Shown here: in pieces, positions 32,371 to 44,265 of the stretch
Layout of the letters: the number at the start of each line of letters is the position of its first letter
How positions within the stretch are numbered: the first letter of the stretch is position 1
Assembly: GCA_028023455.1 (NCBI GenBank)
Contig: JAQFVV010012574.1
Span: 2,192,959-2,256,958, forward strand
DNA from: Epiperipatus broadwayi
Lineage: Eukaryota > Onychophora > Udeonychophora > Euonychophora > Peripatidae
Direction: 5' to 3'
Length of the DNA: 64,000 nucleotides
The notes under the pieces: generated by a model
The model's database searches: none
Told to the model about the DNA's origin: nothing
The model's input: only the letters and a program-made list of their open reading frames with translations
Translations under genes and position numbers: made by a program

Positions 32371-34022
32371 TGGACGAATTGGGGTGTTATATTTTATAAG
32401 CCGCTTATTGAAGGGACCAGAACTTAATTATACGGTCACTGAAAAAGAGGCTCTGGCCATTGTATGGGCTTTCCAAAAGTTTCGCCCTATGTTGTTAGGC
32501 TCTCAAATAGTGGTGATAACCGACCATAAAAGTCTTGAGTTTCTAAATCACAGCTATCTTACTAATAGCAGGTTAGTCCGGTGGAGTTTATTCCTGCAGG
32601 AATTTAGCTACACTGTGAGGTATTGCAAAGGGGCAGAAAACGTGGTTGCGGACATCCTCAGTCGTCATCCTGTCCCTGCACAAACCCCAAAACACCTCAG
32701 TCTGGAGCAAGCATACATAGCAAGTACCACGATAATGGGAAAAGATGAAGACATAGAAAAAGAATTAAGCCAACTACCTAAGAGGCAACAAGAAAGACAT
32801 AGAAAAAGAATTAAGCCAACTACCTGAGAGGCAACAAGAAGACAGCTATTTAGCATTTGGACAGAATGCCAGAAGTCTGGAACAACTAATTCCAGAGAGA
32901 TAAGGGATAGATATAAAGTTGAAGGAGGAGTGTTATATTGTCAACTCAAAAAAGGCAAGGATGAATGGAAGGCGATGATACCTCCAAAAATGAGACGAGC
33001 TCTCATCAGTTATATGCATCGGTTGTATGGTCATTATGGAATGCCAAAAACCGAGTATTGTTTAAGACAGTGGTTTTACTGGCCACGGATGCACCAGGAT
33101 ATTATCACTGTACTGAATCAATGTGAAATATGTCAACGTACGAAACCACAGAATCAAACGTACGTCAGCCCAATGAAATCAATCATATCTGATGACCTGA
33201 ATGAGGTGATGGCTATAGATTTTTATGGCCCCTTGCCGATGTTCAACAAAGAGATACCTACTGGTTACATATGATTTGTTTTCGAAATGGGTGGCCGCTT
33301 ACCCTTTGGCACGCACCACCACCCAAGAAGTTACATGGGTATTAGACGCTGTACATTTTCCAAAAGTAGGAAAGCCAAAGGCAATACTTTCGGATCATGG
33401 AACCCCTTTTGTGTCGGAGGAATGGAACTGATGGGTCTCCAAACGAGGTATCAAGAACCTGTTGACATCAATCCGAAATCCCCAGAGTAACCCCTGTGAA
33501 CGAGTCATGCGGGAGTTGGGTAGACTTTTCCGTACCTATTTGCCAACAAACCATAGGGGATGGGTTAAACAACTACCTCAGACACTGAATTATATGAACT
33601 GGTCGGTAAATGAATCCACTGGATTTACTCCCATGCGATTACACTTTGGAAAACACCCTCCAAAACTGTTTAAAACTAGTCTTTCAGGGAGCCAAGAGGG
33701 AGTCATCAACTGGGATCACGATAAAACACAAGCTAAGGCCCAAATGCAACGAATGAGCACTAGGCGTAAAAAGTGGAAGGGAACCCCTAAGTATACATTC
33801 CAAGTAGGGGACAAGGTCATGGTTAGGACACCCCATGTTAGTGTTCCAGGGAAATTCAAATTTAAAAAATTTTGTAATCTCTATGAAGGCCCTTTTGAAA
33901 TTGTAGAGTGTTGCAGTGATAATGCTTTCTGGGTGAGAACGGAACAAGGGATTAAGGGCACATATAATGCTCGGTCTTTGAAACCCTATGGGAAGGTAGC
34001 GATTAATTCAAAATTGACATAA
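32371..34022 (+). pseudogene. RNase H and integrase region of the Ty3/gypsy element, interrupted
   Basis: This continues the upstream polyprotein in pieces. RNase H (32371-32660) includes YTVTEKEALAIVWA, ITDHKSLEFL and ENVVADILSRH. The integrase zinc domain (about 32990-33140) shows HRLYGHYG ... CEICQ, the catalytic core shows MAIDFYGPLP, then LSDHGTPFVSE, then NPCERVMRELG, supplying D, D and E. A C-terminal module ends near NLYEGPFEIVECC (GPY/F type). Lesions: frame breaks near 32365, 32900 and 33270, a 46-bp tandem duplication (second copy from 32796) and an in-frame TGA at 33429-33431. All catalytic motifs survive, so the damage is recent. Confidence 0.85.
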
Positions 34023-34904
34023 CTTGCATGTTAAAACGTATAATATAAATGCTGAATTTAAAATGTAAGTAATTAAAGAAGATGTAAAAATAGTTAAGTA
34101 GGACCATTAACCTTTTAACCGCTAATTATATTATTGGTTGTATGAGGTAAAAATCAAATCTTTTAATTGGCCAACTCACAAACTGAAGACAAAGCCTATT
34201 GTTAAAACATATTCGCCTATAATATTAAATTCAACTCAGATACGTTTATAAAAAGTATATTACTAATTTTTCAGGTTATGAAGAGAACGAAAGTTCTTTC
34301 AAAAATAAATTGCTATTTATTTATTCTAAAATATTCAATTTCGGCAACATAAAAGCTATAATATAAACAAAAAGTCGACTTTTACGTTATAGAAAAGTAA
34401 ATATTTCTTTTAAATATTTCTTTAATATTTTTACTAAAATCTTCAATATTTTTCGAAAATAATTTTGTTTTTTTAGTTTTTTTTTTAAAAAACTAGTTTA
34501 ATTTCTGAAATTATATTTTTTTAATACTGAAAATTGCATTCGAAATGAAAATCTCAGCGTTTTTCTTTATTTTCTTTGATCAGGCGGTTTCTTTGTTCTT
34601 TCCAGCCAATCAGAATGTCTTTTTCGGCTGAGAGCATGCTAAGAATCAATCACAACTCATGTTCTTTCTTTGTTTAGGTTTAAATGCGTTTTTTTTATTT
34701 TTTACTTGTAAAATAAATCGGAAGAGGTCGCCATCTTACAGAACTTTTAAAAACCTATTCAAAACCTATCAAACGAATTTTTTAGCATAAGAACTGGCAG
34801 AGTTAGAGTGACGTCAGATGTCTACGAGGAGCTTCGTAAGAAACAATCTTTTGGTTAAAAAAGAATGGTTTCCTTTTTAACAGTCTCATCGGGGACGGGG
34901 GTAT
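34023..34904 (+). other. Internal 3' region and polypurine tract
   Basis: About 0.88 kb of AT-rich non-coding sequence between the integrase stop and the 3' LTR; no envelope-like ORF. GGGGACGGGGG at 34891-34901 is the likely polypurine tract, three bases before TGTGCC. Confidence 0.7.
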
Positions 34905-37312
34905 TGTGCCAGTCCGTGTATAATGGCTGTTTGCTGAAGATTCAGCACAGCTTACATGTATCACATGAAAATTATAATTTTAATACGATTTATTAAATTA
35001 TAATTCAGAGGGGAAGTGGGAGGTACGGATATAGTACATAAATAAATGGGTTTGGGCTATATTATATTCTTATTATACCCACAGTACAAGTGTATGCAGT
35101 GTATATATGTTTTAATAAGTTATTCGACTAGCAAACCTGTCTAAAAAAAAAAAAAAAGGGAAAATAAGTCGTAATATTTGTTTATGTGTAGAACAGTTTT
35201 TTTTTTGTTGTATTTTACTACTTATAAATGTTCGAACACACATATATAGAAATGTATTTTTATTTTTTATTATTTTCCTAAAAAAAGAAAAGAAAATTCT
35301 AAATAGTTAAAAATTTTTGCATTTATTGGAATTTATCTTTTCTAATTGTTAGAATGAGAGGGTTTGAAATTAATTAATTAAATTTGTAAAGGGAAAAAAC
35401 CTGTTTGCTAATTACAATCTACTTTCAACCGAAGAAAATGTTTTGTATAAAAGAATTTTCGGTTGATCGTGAATAAAGATAAAATAGATTTTATCTAAGA
35501 AAGGAATGTAAGCACAATGGGTGTCAAGTACTCAATATGGAAGCTTGCAAAAGTGTACTTTAATAAATAAAAAGGTAAAAGAATGTAGAAAGGTATATGA
35601 AGGTATAATTAAATTTATTATTAGCTGATGCAATAGCTCGTAGAGGGGGTATGACAATTGGACTATTTGGGCTATATGTGCTGCTTACTGGGGGCTTTGA
35701 GTCAGTCGAGTACTAGCTTGCTAAAGCGTGCAGACCAAGGGAGATTAGCCTGCTAAAGAGTGCGGACAAGTTAATGCTAGCTTGCAAAAGCATTCCAATG
35801 GCAAAGATTTCGAAAGTTAAATCTTGTCTCCCGCTAGTCTAAAAAAATGGAACAGTATAGATTTATGAAAAACAATCCGACAGAGAGAAAGGAGAAAATG
35901 AACTGTGTCTGTTAAAATTATAATCACTTGGTTATTTCCCAGAAAAAGAATTTGAAAAATTAGCATTTAGCAAGGATCGTTAAGTGGAATTTGGAAAATG
36001 ATCAACAACATGGATTCTCAATACGTTTAAATAGAAAAAACGAAAGACGAATCATAGTTGGAGAACTGCAATTTATTTAGGATCTACTTGCCCTAATCAG
36101 CCATGTGCGATATACATATATACGGGAGAAGTATACTTACAGATCCGATAATTTGAAAGATGGCTCGATTATACGTTCCGGGTTATTATCCTACCATGGA
36201 GTAGACTTTCAGCCGTAGTACACCACCTGTTTGGCTATCAAGTCCGAAGATGCCTTAGAAGAAATAGCAGACCCTGATGACAAGAAAGACTCAAAGTATA
36301 TCGGTGAATGGAAGCCTTATCTGCCCTATGAAGTAGCCGTGTGGCCCAGGAAGTTCGAATTGAATACAAGAACAAGTCAGAGGAGCGTGTATAGTTGGTT
36401 ATATATATATATATTTTTTATATTCTATTATATTTTTTTTTCTTCTCTCTCATTTATGTTCTTTGTAAAAAAAATTTTTATGATATATATATTATTACTG
36501 CATACCTTGTTATATGGATTTATTACTCTAAAGTGGGAAGGAATATAGGGCTCACCCATTGTGTAATCTTTTAGATATTGTTTTTTTTTCTTTTATATAT
36601 CTTGGGGTCATATGTATATGCATCGGTGGAGGGTAAATATAATTTAAATATTTTTTATATATATTAGACTTATATGTATGTATTAGTGGAGGATAAATAT
36701 AATAATCTGGGGATAATAAATATTCACTTTTGTAATTAAAATCGTTTATAAGTTTTTGACTTAGCTTTAAAATAATTATTAAGTTATTAGTACAGATATA
36801 TAGTTTTTTTTTTAATCAAAATGCAAATCCACGTAGTTAACCTGAGATTTATAGAATATAAAGTGAGCTAGATAGGGATAACTTACCGGGGAGTTGGATT
36901 GTTTCTTTTATTTTAGTCCGAACGTCTCGAAATATTCATATTCGTTAATGACTAGTCACATTTTACACACTCTTTTGGGAAAGAAAAGGAATAAGTATAA
37001 TCTTGAACAGGAGTGGCGCTAGAGACTGAAGGAAATATTCAGTACTCTTAAAGGTGTGTAAGGACACTTTAATTAGTCAACGTATAATTAATCGGCTAAT
37101 GAAACAATTTAACAAGGAAGGTCTGGATGGGCCTAATTTTAGGTTCAATCTACTTCCTCTAATAATTTCTTTGAGGTATTTACTCATATTTAATCAAAAA
37201 TATTTTAGAGAATTATTATCGATGTCCCAGTCTGTAGCATACGTCACTTCATGCTCGGTGCGTATGAGAGTCTAACCATGCAAGACCACTACAGGGGTGT
37301 CGAACCGGTACA
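34905..37312 (+). repeat. 3' LTR (2,408 bp)
   Basis: Nearly identical to the 5' LTR. It lacks the 15-base segment near its start and has a one-base deletion near 36376 in the coding-like segment. It ends GGTACA at 37312; 'aaatatt' follows. Confidence 0.9.
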
Positions 37313-38084
37313 AAATATTTTTTAATTACCTGGTTTAATGTGTGTTCAGCAGCAGGCTTAACGTAGTTTTATAGTAGAGTAATAATAGATCATTAGCAAC
37401 ATTAGTTTCAACCATGGGGATTTTTTTTTTTTTTAGCAATTTATAATATTCTGATTGATTATAATATCTCTTGAATTTAGTAGCACTTCTAATAATAGTA
37501 GACTGGGGATTGAACTCACTACCAATACATTGAAAAGGGCCCTTTTTCATTCAGTTGTGAAGTAAAATATATATATGTAAATTAAACAATATGTTTGATT
37601 TTATCCAAATTAAATATTAAATAGAAATGATGGATTCTGAAATAGAAATGATCAAAATTGTGGGATAATCAAGAAGAAACTTTCATTGATATAGGGGATA
37701 AATGTTCGTTTTTGAAGAATATAAGAGAAAAAAGTTAGAGTTGTATTAAGATAACTGATATTTCTATAATATGGTAAGTCCCAGATCAAATTTTCCAGAA
37801 TAAAAGTGTGTACTCTGTGACAAATTTTTATTATTACGAACAAATTAACAAAATGTTTTGGCTCTGATAACTATTTTTTACATGAAAGACATTGCGAATC
37901 CGCATTGATTTTAATTTTATTCCATTTATCTTTTGGCGATTTTTAAATTTAAAACTTCTTGCAGTATTGATTGTAAAATAATAATATATGAACATTACTT
38001 TTGTTATATGTACTAATAATGCAATATTTAATACCTTTTTTTAATAATGGTAGCAATTTTCTAAATATAATAATGCCAACTAAT
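37313..38084. other. Unassigned intron sequence after the LTR element
   Basis: AT-rich, with no exon, RNA or recognised repeat. Confidence 0.4.
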
Positions 38085-38156
38085 GTAAGCTACTATAGTA
38101 ATCAATAGATGGTAAAAGGTTTGTGCATCAAAATACCTATTTAATGCTTACTTACC

Positions 38157-38211
38157 CAATATCCCCAGACTAGTTCCTTGTGGCTTTCATCATTGAAGGG
38201 CCTTGGGTCTA
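38157..38211 (-). ncRNA. Degenerate hammerhead, family C, left copy
   Basis: The minus strand has ATGATGA (38188-38194) instead of CUGANGA, and the GAAA box reads GGAAC. It retains CCAAGG ... CTTCA and CTAGTCTGGGG for stem I. Probably inactive. Confidence 0.5.
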
Positions 38212-38417
38212 AGAGTAATGCATCTAAATCTTTGGATCTATTGCACTCCTCCAGCAGCCATCTTTTATCATTTTAGTTAACTGCAAAACTATGAGCCCAA
38301 AATAAAAACATAATAATGTTTCAATCCAAGCTAATTTGTTTATATGGTTATATAGATCTGAACCCATTTCAGTATTCATATATTTTGGTGTATTAATAAC
38401 CATAATCACCATCATCC

Positions 38418-38473
38418 TTTGGCTAGAATGACTGATGAAAGCCATAAGCTAGAAACTAGTCTGGAAATATTGG
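38418..38473 (+). ncRNA. Hammerhead ribozyme, family C, right copy
   Basis: CTGATGA at 38432-38438, a weak stem II (AGC/GCT around CATAA), GAAA, then ACTAGT and C, giving a GUC cleavage site, then TGGAAATATTGG. The TGGGG half of stem I has changed to TGGAA, so stem I is weaker than in other copies. Catalytic boxes intact. Confidence 0.5.
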
Positions 38474-38640
38474 ATGAATAGGCATTTGATAAGGATTTTG
38501 ATGCACATACTTATCTTCTAGCATCCACCGATTACTATAGCTTTCGTTTGGTGACATTATTTTTTGGAGAAAGTTGCTACTGTTTTAACAGATTGTATAA
38601 GAATGTGAATGGTGGTCATGTGAACATACTTTATATTTGA

Positions 38641-41600
38641 AAATATTGCATCAATGTGTATCAAGAATGAAATAGAAATTTTTTGAAAAATAGCAATGTA
38701 GTTGTAAATAATAGGTTTGTTATCAAATACTTTAGATTGTATGTCCAATACATTATTTATACACAATCTGTCACTGATATCTTTTTTTTTCTATGATGTA
38801 TGTTAGGTGATTCGGGGACATTTTTGGCCAGTTTATTATTGAATATGTGTTGGTCAATTGCAGACTTAAAGGGAAAAATTTATGAATTTTGATTGATTGT
38901 CTTTTATGAATATTATAATTATTTTTCATTCATCATATTGGATTGGTGAAGGTTTTTATTGTTAGATAGAAATTATTGCTTAGTGGTACCTATGCTAGTC
39001 CAGATTTTGGAAGAATTGTAATGATTGAGAAATGTCAAATTTGAAATATTTTTGTTAATCAGCTGTTTGAAAATCAGAGGCAATGTAAGGTCATGATTTT
39101 ACAGTATAATTGTAATGGGCAAACACATAAGGAATTTGGTATAATGTGTGCTCTTTCATCTTTATATATTATCACATTATAAGAGTTATTAATTGTCATT
39201 GATCCACATTAGAGTTTATTAATCCTCCTGGTTTTTGTCTAATGTATTACTATGCTTATTATGAAGGATGTGGCTTCTATTTTTTGAGATATTTATATTT
39301 TATCGCAATATCTTTTTGCTCTTTAGTACTATACTCGATTTATTCAAAAGTGTAGAAAGAAAATTTTTTTTTTTTTTTTTTAGTATTAATATTAGATTCA
39401 TGAATGAAATATTTTTTATATAAAAATATTTTTCTAAAATAGAGAAGAAAGTATTATTCAAAAAATAAAATATAAATTACATATTAATTTAATTACTATG
39501 AAATGTAATACTTTCATATGTAACATTCATAGATTCATGCAATTTATGCCTTTTTATTTCACAATTTAGAAGTCAATATCATCACACTGATAAATGCTCT
39601 GAGATGGTGAAAGCATTATAAATCAAAACTGTGAACACATATGATTCATCTCATGAGGATATTTTATTATTGAAACCAATTATTTTACCTCTTTTTATGA
39701 ACATAGAATATATATCATAAATATTTTCAACCATTTAGAGTCCACTGGAGCATGAAAGTCTCTTTATGTTTAATTTATTTTCTTTAACCCATAAATTTTC
39801 TTCTCCATATTATTATACTGAAATTTCTTATCTCATCCATCCATCTTACAGACTCTCAGGATCTAATTTAATAATTCAGTTGCTCATTTAGTGCCATCTT
39901 TTTTAGCAATGTGTCCAGCTTAACTCCATTTTAATCTTTTAATTCTGTCAATGAAATCTGCAATATCTGTTTGTTTGTTTTTTCTGTACATTTTGCTTTC
40001 TATCTCTCCTTGTTATTTTCAACATATATTCTTTATACTTTTCTGTAGGGTTTGAAATTTTTATATTGCTCTTCTACTAAGTGGCCAACTCTCAGATGCA
40101 CAACTAAACATTGATAAAACACATTCCTTTTCAAATGCATAACCATATTTTCTTTTAATATTAATCACTCTATCTAAGTTTATTTAAAATATATAAAATT
40201 TTAATTTTATATATATATTGTAATGGTAAGCGTAGATCATTTGATAGAGAAATGAATAAATAGTCAAATAAATTCTTCTGTGATCAAAGGAACAACAGAA
40301 TTGTAATTTGAGACAAAAACATTACCCTCCAGTTACATCTCCTGGAAAGATTAAATTATTATCACATCTCTCTGCCAGTCATTCTAGGAATATTGCAACA
40401 ATGATGATTTGTATTTATGGTTGATGATACTATATGGATGCCACTTATAATGTAAATTGTAGAGCTTTGATCATCACATATCTGTTTTATATAATTCGAA
40501 TCATTATTATTTGTAATGCCAGCTTTATGTAGAATGGCAGTTAATTATTGTATGCTAACGATAAAACTTCATATTTATCACATATATCACATGACTTTGT
40601 ATAACTTGAATGATGGACAGAATTAGAATAAAGAAATACTTGAAATATTAACAGAATAAATAATAATAAAAATACAGTTTGAATACAGTATAAAATGAGC
40701 ATTTGCATTTCATAAATCAAATAATAATCTAGTTCATATTAATTTTAAAATAATTTTAGAATTAACATTCCCCTATTTTTATTATCATAGATATCAGCTT
40801 AAAATCCATAGGAATTTTTTTACATTTATAAAATGGGCTGTCTATATTAACATGGTTTTTAGCGTATACAAATAAGTGCAACTCAAATTTTCTCCTCTCT
40901 TCTATCCTAAAATTAAAATGTGAGCTTCTAATCCTGTTGATTGCAAATATATATTGTGTTGGAGGAGAGAAACAAAATATTGAACTTCTGATATTAATCA
41001 ATACTAAATATTACTAAGCAATGAAATAAATATACGATGCCATGAATAATAATAAAACTTTTAAATATAATGTTTTTACCTAGGGAGATTTTAGATTTCT
41101 AATAGAATGTTTTAAAATGCAAACTCTAGATTATTTGAATTATTCTAAATAAATGTATTTATTTTTTTTTTTTTTTTTTGACAAGCTGTCCTTATAATGA
41201 TGAATTCCTTCTTCTTTAGGCTACAGTTTTAGTTTTATTATCTCTTCACATTGAGATTTTCTAGTTAGGTCTTTTATATTTGGTTGAGCGTATCACAAGA
41301 AAGGTATACCAATTCAAAAACTAGAAATAATACGGATACATCTCAACAAGATCAGTTACAATTGGTACAAATAGGGAATCTAGCTGTTTGTTTTGATGGT
41401 TACAGCAATACATTGAAGCCTTTTCATACTGGAATAGTACAATATAACTTTGTTTCTGCCAAGATCTTCTGCTTTATGGCTTGCCAGATAAAACTTTTCT
41501 GGCCACTAAACCTATTTTTAAAAATAGCCTGTATGAATTTATATGCAAGTACTAAGTGTTTGAAACCTTGCTTAAATCATCTTATGATGCCACTAAGATT

Positions 41601-42823
41601 ATAATGTTAAGGTTTCTAATTAAATGTATATGTATTAATTCACTTTAATTAAATGTATGTTTTCTGTTTGTCAGTAAAAAAGCTTTATTATCTAATAACA
41701 TTTCTTGGATAAATTATTTATCACATCTAATTCAATTTTAATCACTTTAAAAACAAAAAAATAAGAAAGTAAGCTTGACGCCAAAAATGTTTTTTTTTTT
41801 TTTTTTTTAAGGATTATAATTTCTTTCAATTTTATGATCTAAAAAAAATTAAAATGTTTTAAATGATAACATTTAAGCTATTATAAAATAATTCATTTCA
41901 TAGTCTCTGGACACTAAAGAAAGAAAGCGCTATGATTATGATACTATTATATATCAAAGCATGTTAAGTATGAATTAAACCTAAATTTGTGAATATTAAA
42001 GGATATTTATTGCTTATAGCCAATATTTTATCTTTTTATTCTATTAAATATCTTTTTTTTTAATAGTGTTTATCTGAGATTAATAAAACAACTGTATATG
42101 CATGCATTCTTAAATATTACCATTTAATTGTTAGAGTGCAGTTTTTAATAACTTTCTTATATATGTATGTGGATAGTTTTGAAATAAGAAAATGTTCATT
42201 TATTTCATAATAGCTTAAAATTTAATTATTGCCTTATGACAATATATAATAGAAACTGTCCATTCCATTACAATATAAAAACACATAAAATAAACACTGA
42301 GTGTTTATAAATCCAAGATAAAAGGGAATAAATGCAAAGAAAGCAAAAAAAAAGTATTAATTAAATTTTTGTATCCACATTGCTCTCTTCTGATTACTAT
42401 CATCTGGCCTTATCAACTTTTCAATAATTTCTACAATAAGTTTTTTTTTTTTATAATGTATGAAATATTAACCTAATATCAATCAATTCAATTGCAATTT
42501 TTTAATATCAAACTACTGACTGGCATTCTAATGAAATGGAAATTGATAATTCTGATAAGACAAGTCACATATGCATTATAAAGAGACAGTTTACAGTTCT
42601 ATGAGTTTTACATAAATGTGCAATTTGGGGACTGAAATGATCATTTAATCATTGACAATAAAATAGAAATATATATATTCATATTAGAATATATGCTAAA
42701 TATTGTTAAAACCTGTCAATCAGTAAATATATTAATTAATTACAAATATTTTTAATTAACTTAATTTAGAAAAAAAAAATGTAATGTATGTCATGCTATT
42801 AAACAATTTTTTTTTTTTTTCAG
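38641..42823. other. Intron sequence, mostly unassigned
   Basis: Apart from the RTE relic at 39735-40175, I see no element or exon. A chance open frame at 41284-41604 lacks an ATG start and resembles nothing known. Long T runs occur at 39367, 41163 and 41791. Confidence 0.5.
39735..40175 (-). pseudogene. Decayed RTE retrotransposon 3' fragment
   Basis: Matches the plus-strand view of 8447-8910 in order with gaps: 'gtccactggagcatgaaagt', 'tcatccatccatcttacaga', 'tgtccagcttaactccattt' and 'ttgctcttctactaagtg'. 5'-truncated and full of stops. Confidence 0.65.
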
Positions 42824-42930
42824 CTTCTGGTCTTCGTTTATTTATCAGTAAAGATGGATCCACAGCACTGGGAGGTAATGATTTAAAAGGCAGAGGAAAC
42901 TTTGAACAAGTAGTAATTGACCATAGTTAA
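42824..42930 (+). CDS. Last coding exon of the unrecognised host gene
   Basis: A long pyrimidine tract and CAG (42821-42823) precede the exon. Its first two bases complete the split codon left by the exon at 18115-18232 (giving Thr). It then reads SGLRLFISKDGSTALGGNDL, KGRGNFEQVVIDHS and a TAA stop (42928-42930). The three visible exons encode about 95 residues, or 89 from the in-frame ATG in the first. No transmembrane segment is visible. I do not recognise the family. Phase agreement, a strong acceptor and non-random composition support it. Confidence 0.75.
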
Positions 42931-44265
42931 GGAAAATCTTGGTAGCTGTTCCTTTAATCAGTTGTATTTTATATATATATATATGTTGTGTTCTTTATAT
43001 GTATGTGTGTATGAAATAAAACATGAAAAATTTCTTTTACAGATCTCTAAAATTTGGGGAAAAGAAATCTTGTTTTCTTTTTATACACATCTTAATGTGA
43101 AAACATTTTATTTTATACACATATGTATGTAAAGTGTTGGATGTTCAATATTACCATGTGATAAGTCTTGCCCATGTAGGAGCAAATATTTTGTGACCAA
43201 TTTGTAAATCTTTCTATATTTTTTTATTATAAAAATTATGGTAATGGTTGCTGATTTATTTTTTAATTCTGTGGGTTTACTCATTTTCTGATTATATTGT
43301 AGCTTGGGTGAAAACTCTCTAACTTCTCATTAAAGCCAGTTGATGAAAATGTTGTGCTTCTAAAATTTTTACATTTTCTTCCATTCCTACAAAAATAGAA
43401 CTTTTATAAATCGGTAGAATTCTTTATCTTCCAGATATATATATTTTTTAAATTAAAAATTTAATGTAGATTTTTCAATTCTTTTTTTACAGAGATACTG
43501 CTTAAACTAAATGAATTGTACATATTTAATTTTTGTGAAATTTCTATATATGTGTGTGTGTGCAAAAATAATTGTTAACATTTAAAAGAATCATTCTTCA
43601 TTACAATTGGCCATTTTGTAGCCAATTTAGTAAGAATTTAATTTTTTCTGTAAATTGTACTCCAGTGAATGATTTGCGTTTTTAATGAACATACATAATT
43701 TGTTTATATATAAACATACATATTTGTATATATATAATCTTTTTCAGAAGAAACACTAAAGCTAATTCCAGAAAAATTTTGAAATTTGTAACATAATAAT
43801 GTATGACTTTTTTGCCTCTTGGATGATAAATTATTTAATAATAGCACAGAAAATATTATTGATATTCTCAGTTTAAAATTATATATTTTTTGTTAATTTG
43901 TTTTTTTTTTCTTTAAGAAAAATGATGAACAAAAAAGGGCATTTAAATTATATAAAATTATAGAAAAAATAATGTATAATATTGTAGATACTTTTGTAAT
44001 ATATTGTAGATAAATCTTGCTTTCTTAGCTGTAGAATATTGCGCCATCTGCTGAATAAATTTTGAATTTTTATTTGAGCTGAATTTATGAAAATAATTTC
44101 TTTTATAAAACTGAGAATTAATCGGTGTATTTTTTTGTGTAAAAACTTTTTTTTTCTTTGTATCATATAGATTGAAAAATTGTAAATTTCAATCTTCTAA
44201 ATGAAGATTGTCTTTTTTTGTTTGTTTGTTTTTGTTTTGATTGTAATCTTTTGAGTTTAAATAAA
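42931..44265 (+). other. Probable 3' UTR with candidate poly(A) signals
   Basis: AATAAA occurs at 43015-43020, 85 bases after the stop, and again at 44260-44265 with more nearby. The true end is unknown; long AT-rich 3' UTRs would fit either. Confidence 0.45.

Larger units (their letters stand above)
26696..37312 (+). mobile_element. Ty3/gypsy LTR retrotransposon, recent insertion
   Basis: Two direct LTRs (26696-29123 and 34905-37312) bound a 5.8-kb internal region with a primer-binding site, a gag-protease-RT frame, broken RNase H and integrase, and a polypurine tract. By eye the LTRs differ by only about a dozen substitutions and a few indels over 2.4 kb, so insertion was recent. No perfect target duplication is visible: the flanks are AAAGA and AAATA if the LTR is taken to start three bases earlier, at TATTGTG. 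The element lies in the second intron of the host gene, in the same orientation. Confidence 0.9.
38085..38640 (+). mobile_element. Family C hammerhead element, diverged inverted pair
   Basis: A minus-oriented copy (about 38085-38360) and a plus-oriented copy (about 38400-38640) share the family C landmarks: 'cccaatatccccagactag' on the left and 'aaactagtctggaaatattgg' in part on the right, then the 'gtgaatggtggtcatgtgaac' end. Both are diverged from the copies at 3783 and 52003, so this is an older insertion. No target duplication recognised. Confidence 0.6.

Noticed and set aside
41284-41604. Open frame of 106 codons in the second intron
   Set aside because: No ATG at its start, no splice-site support, no motif; probably chance.
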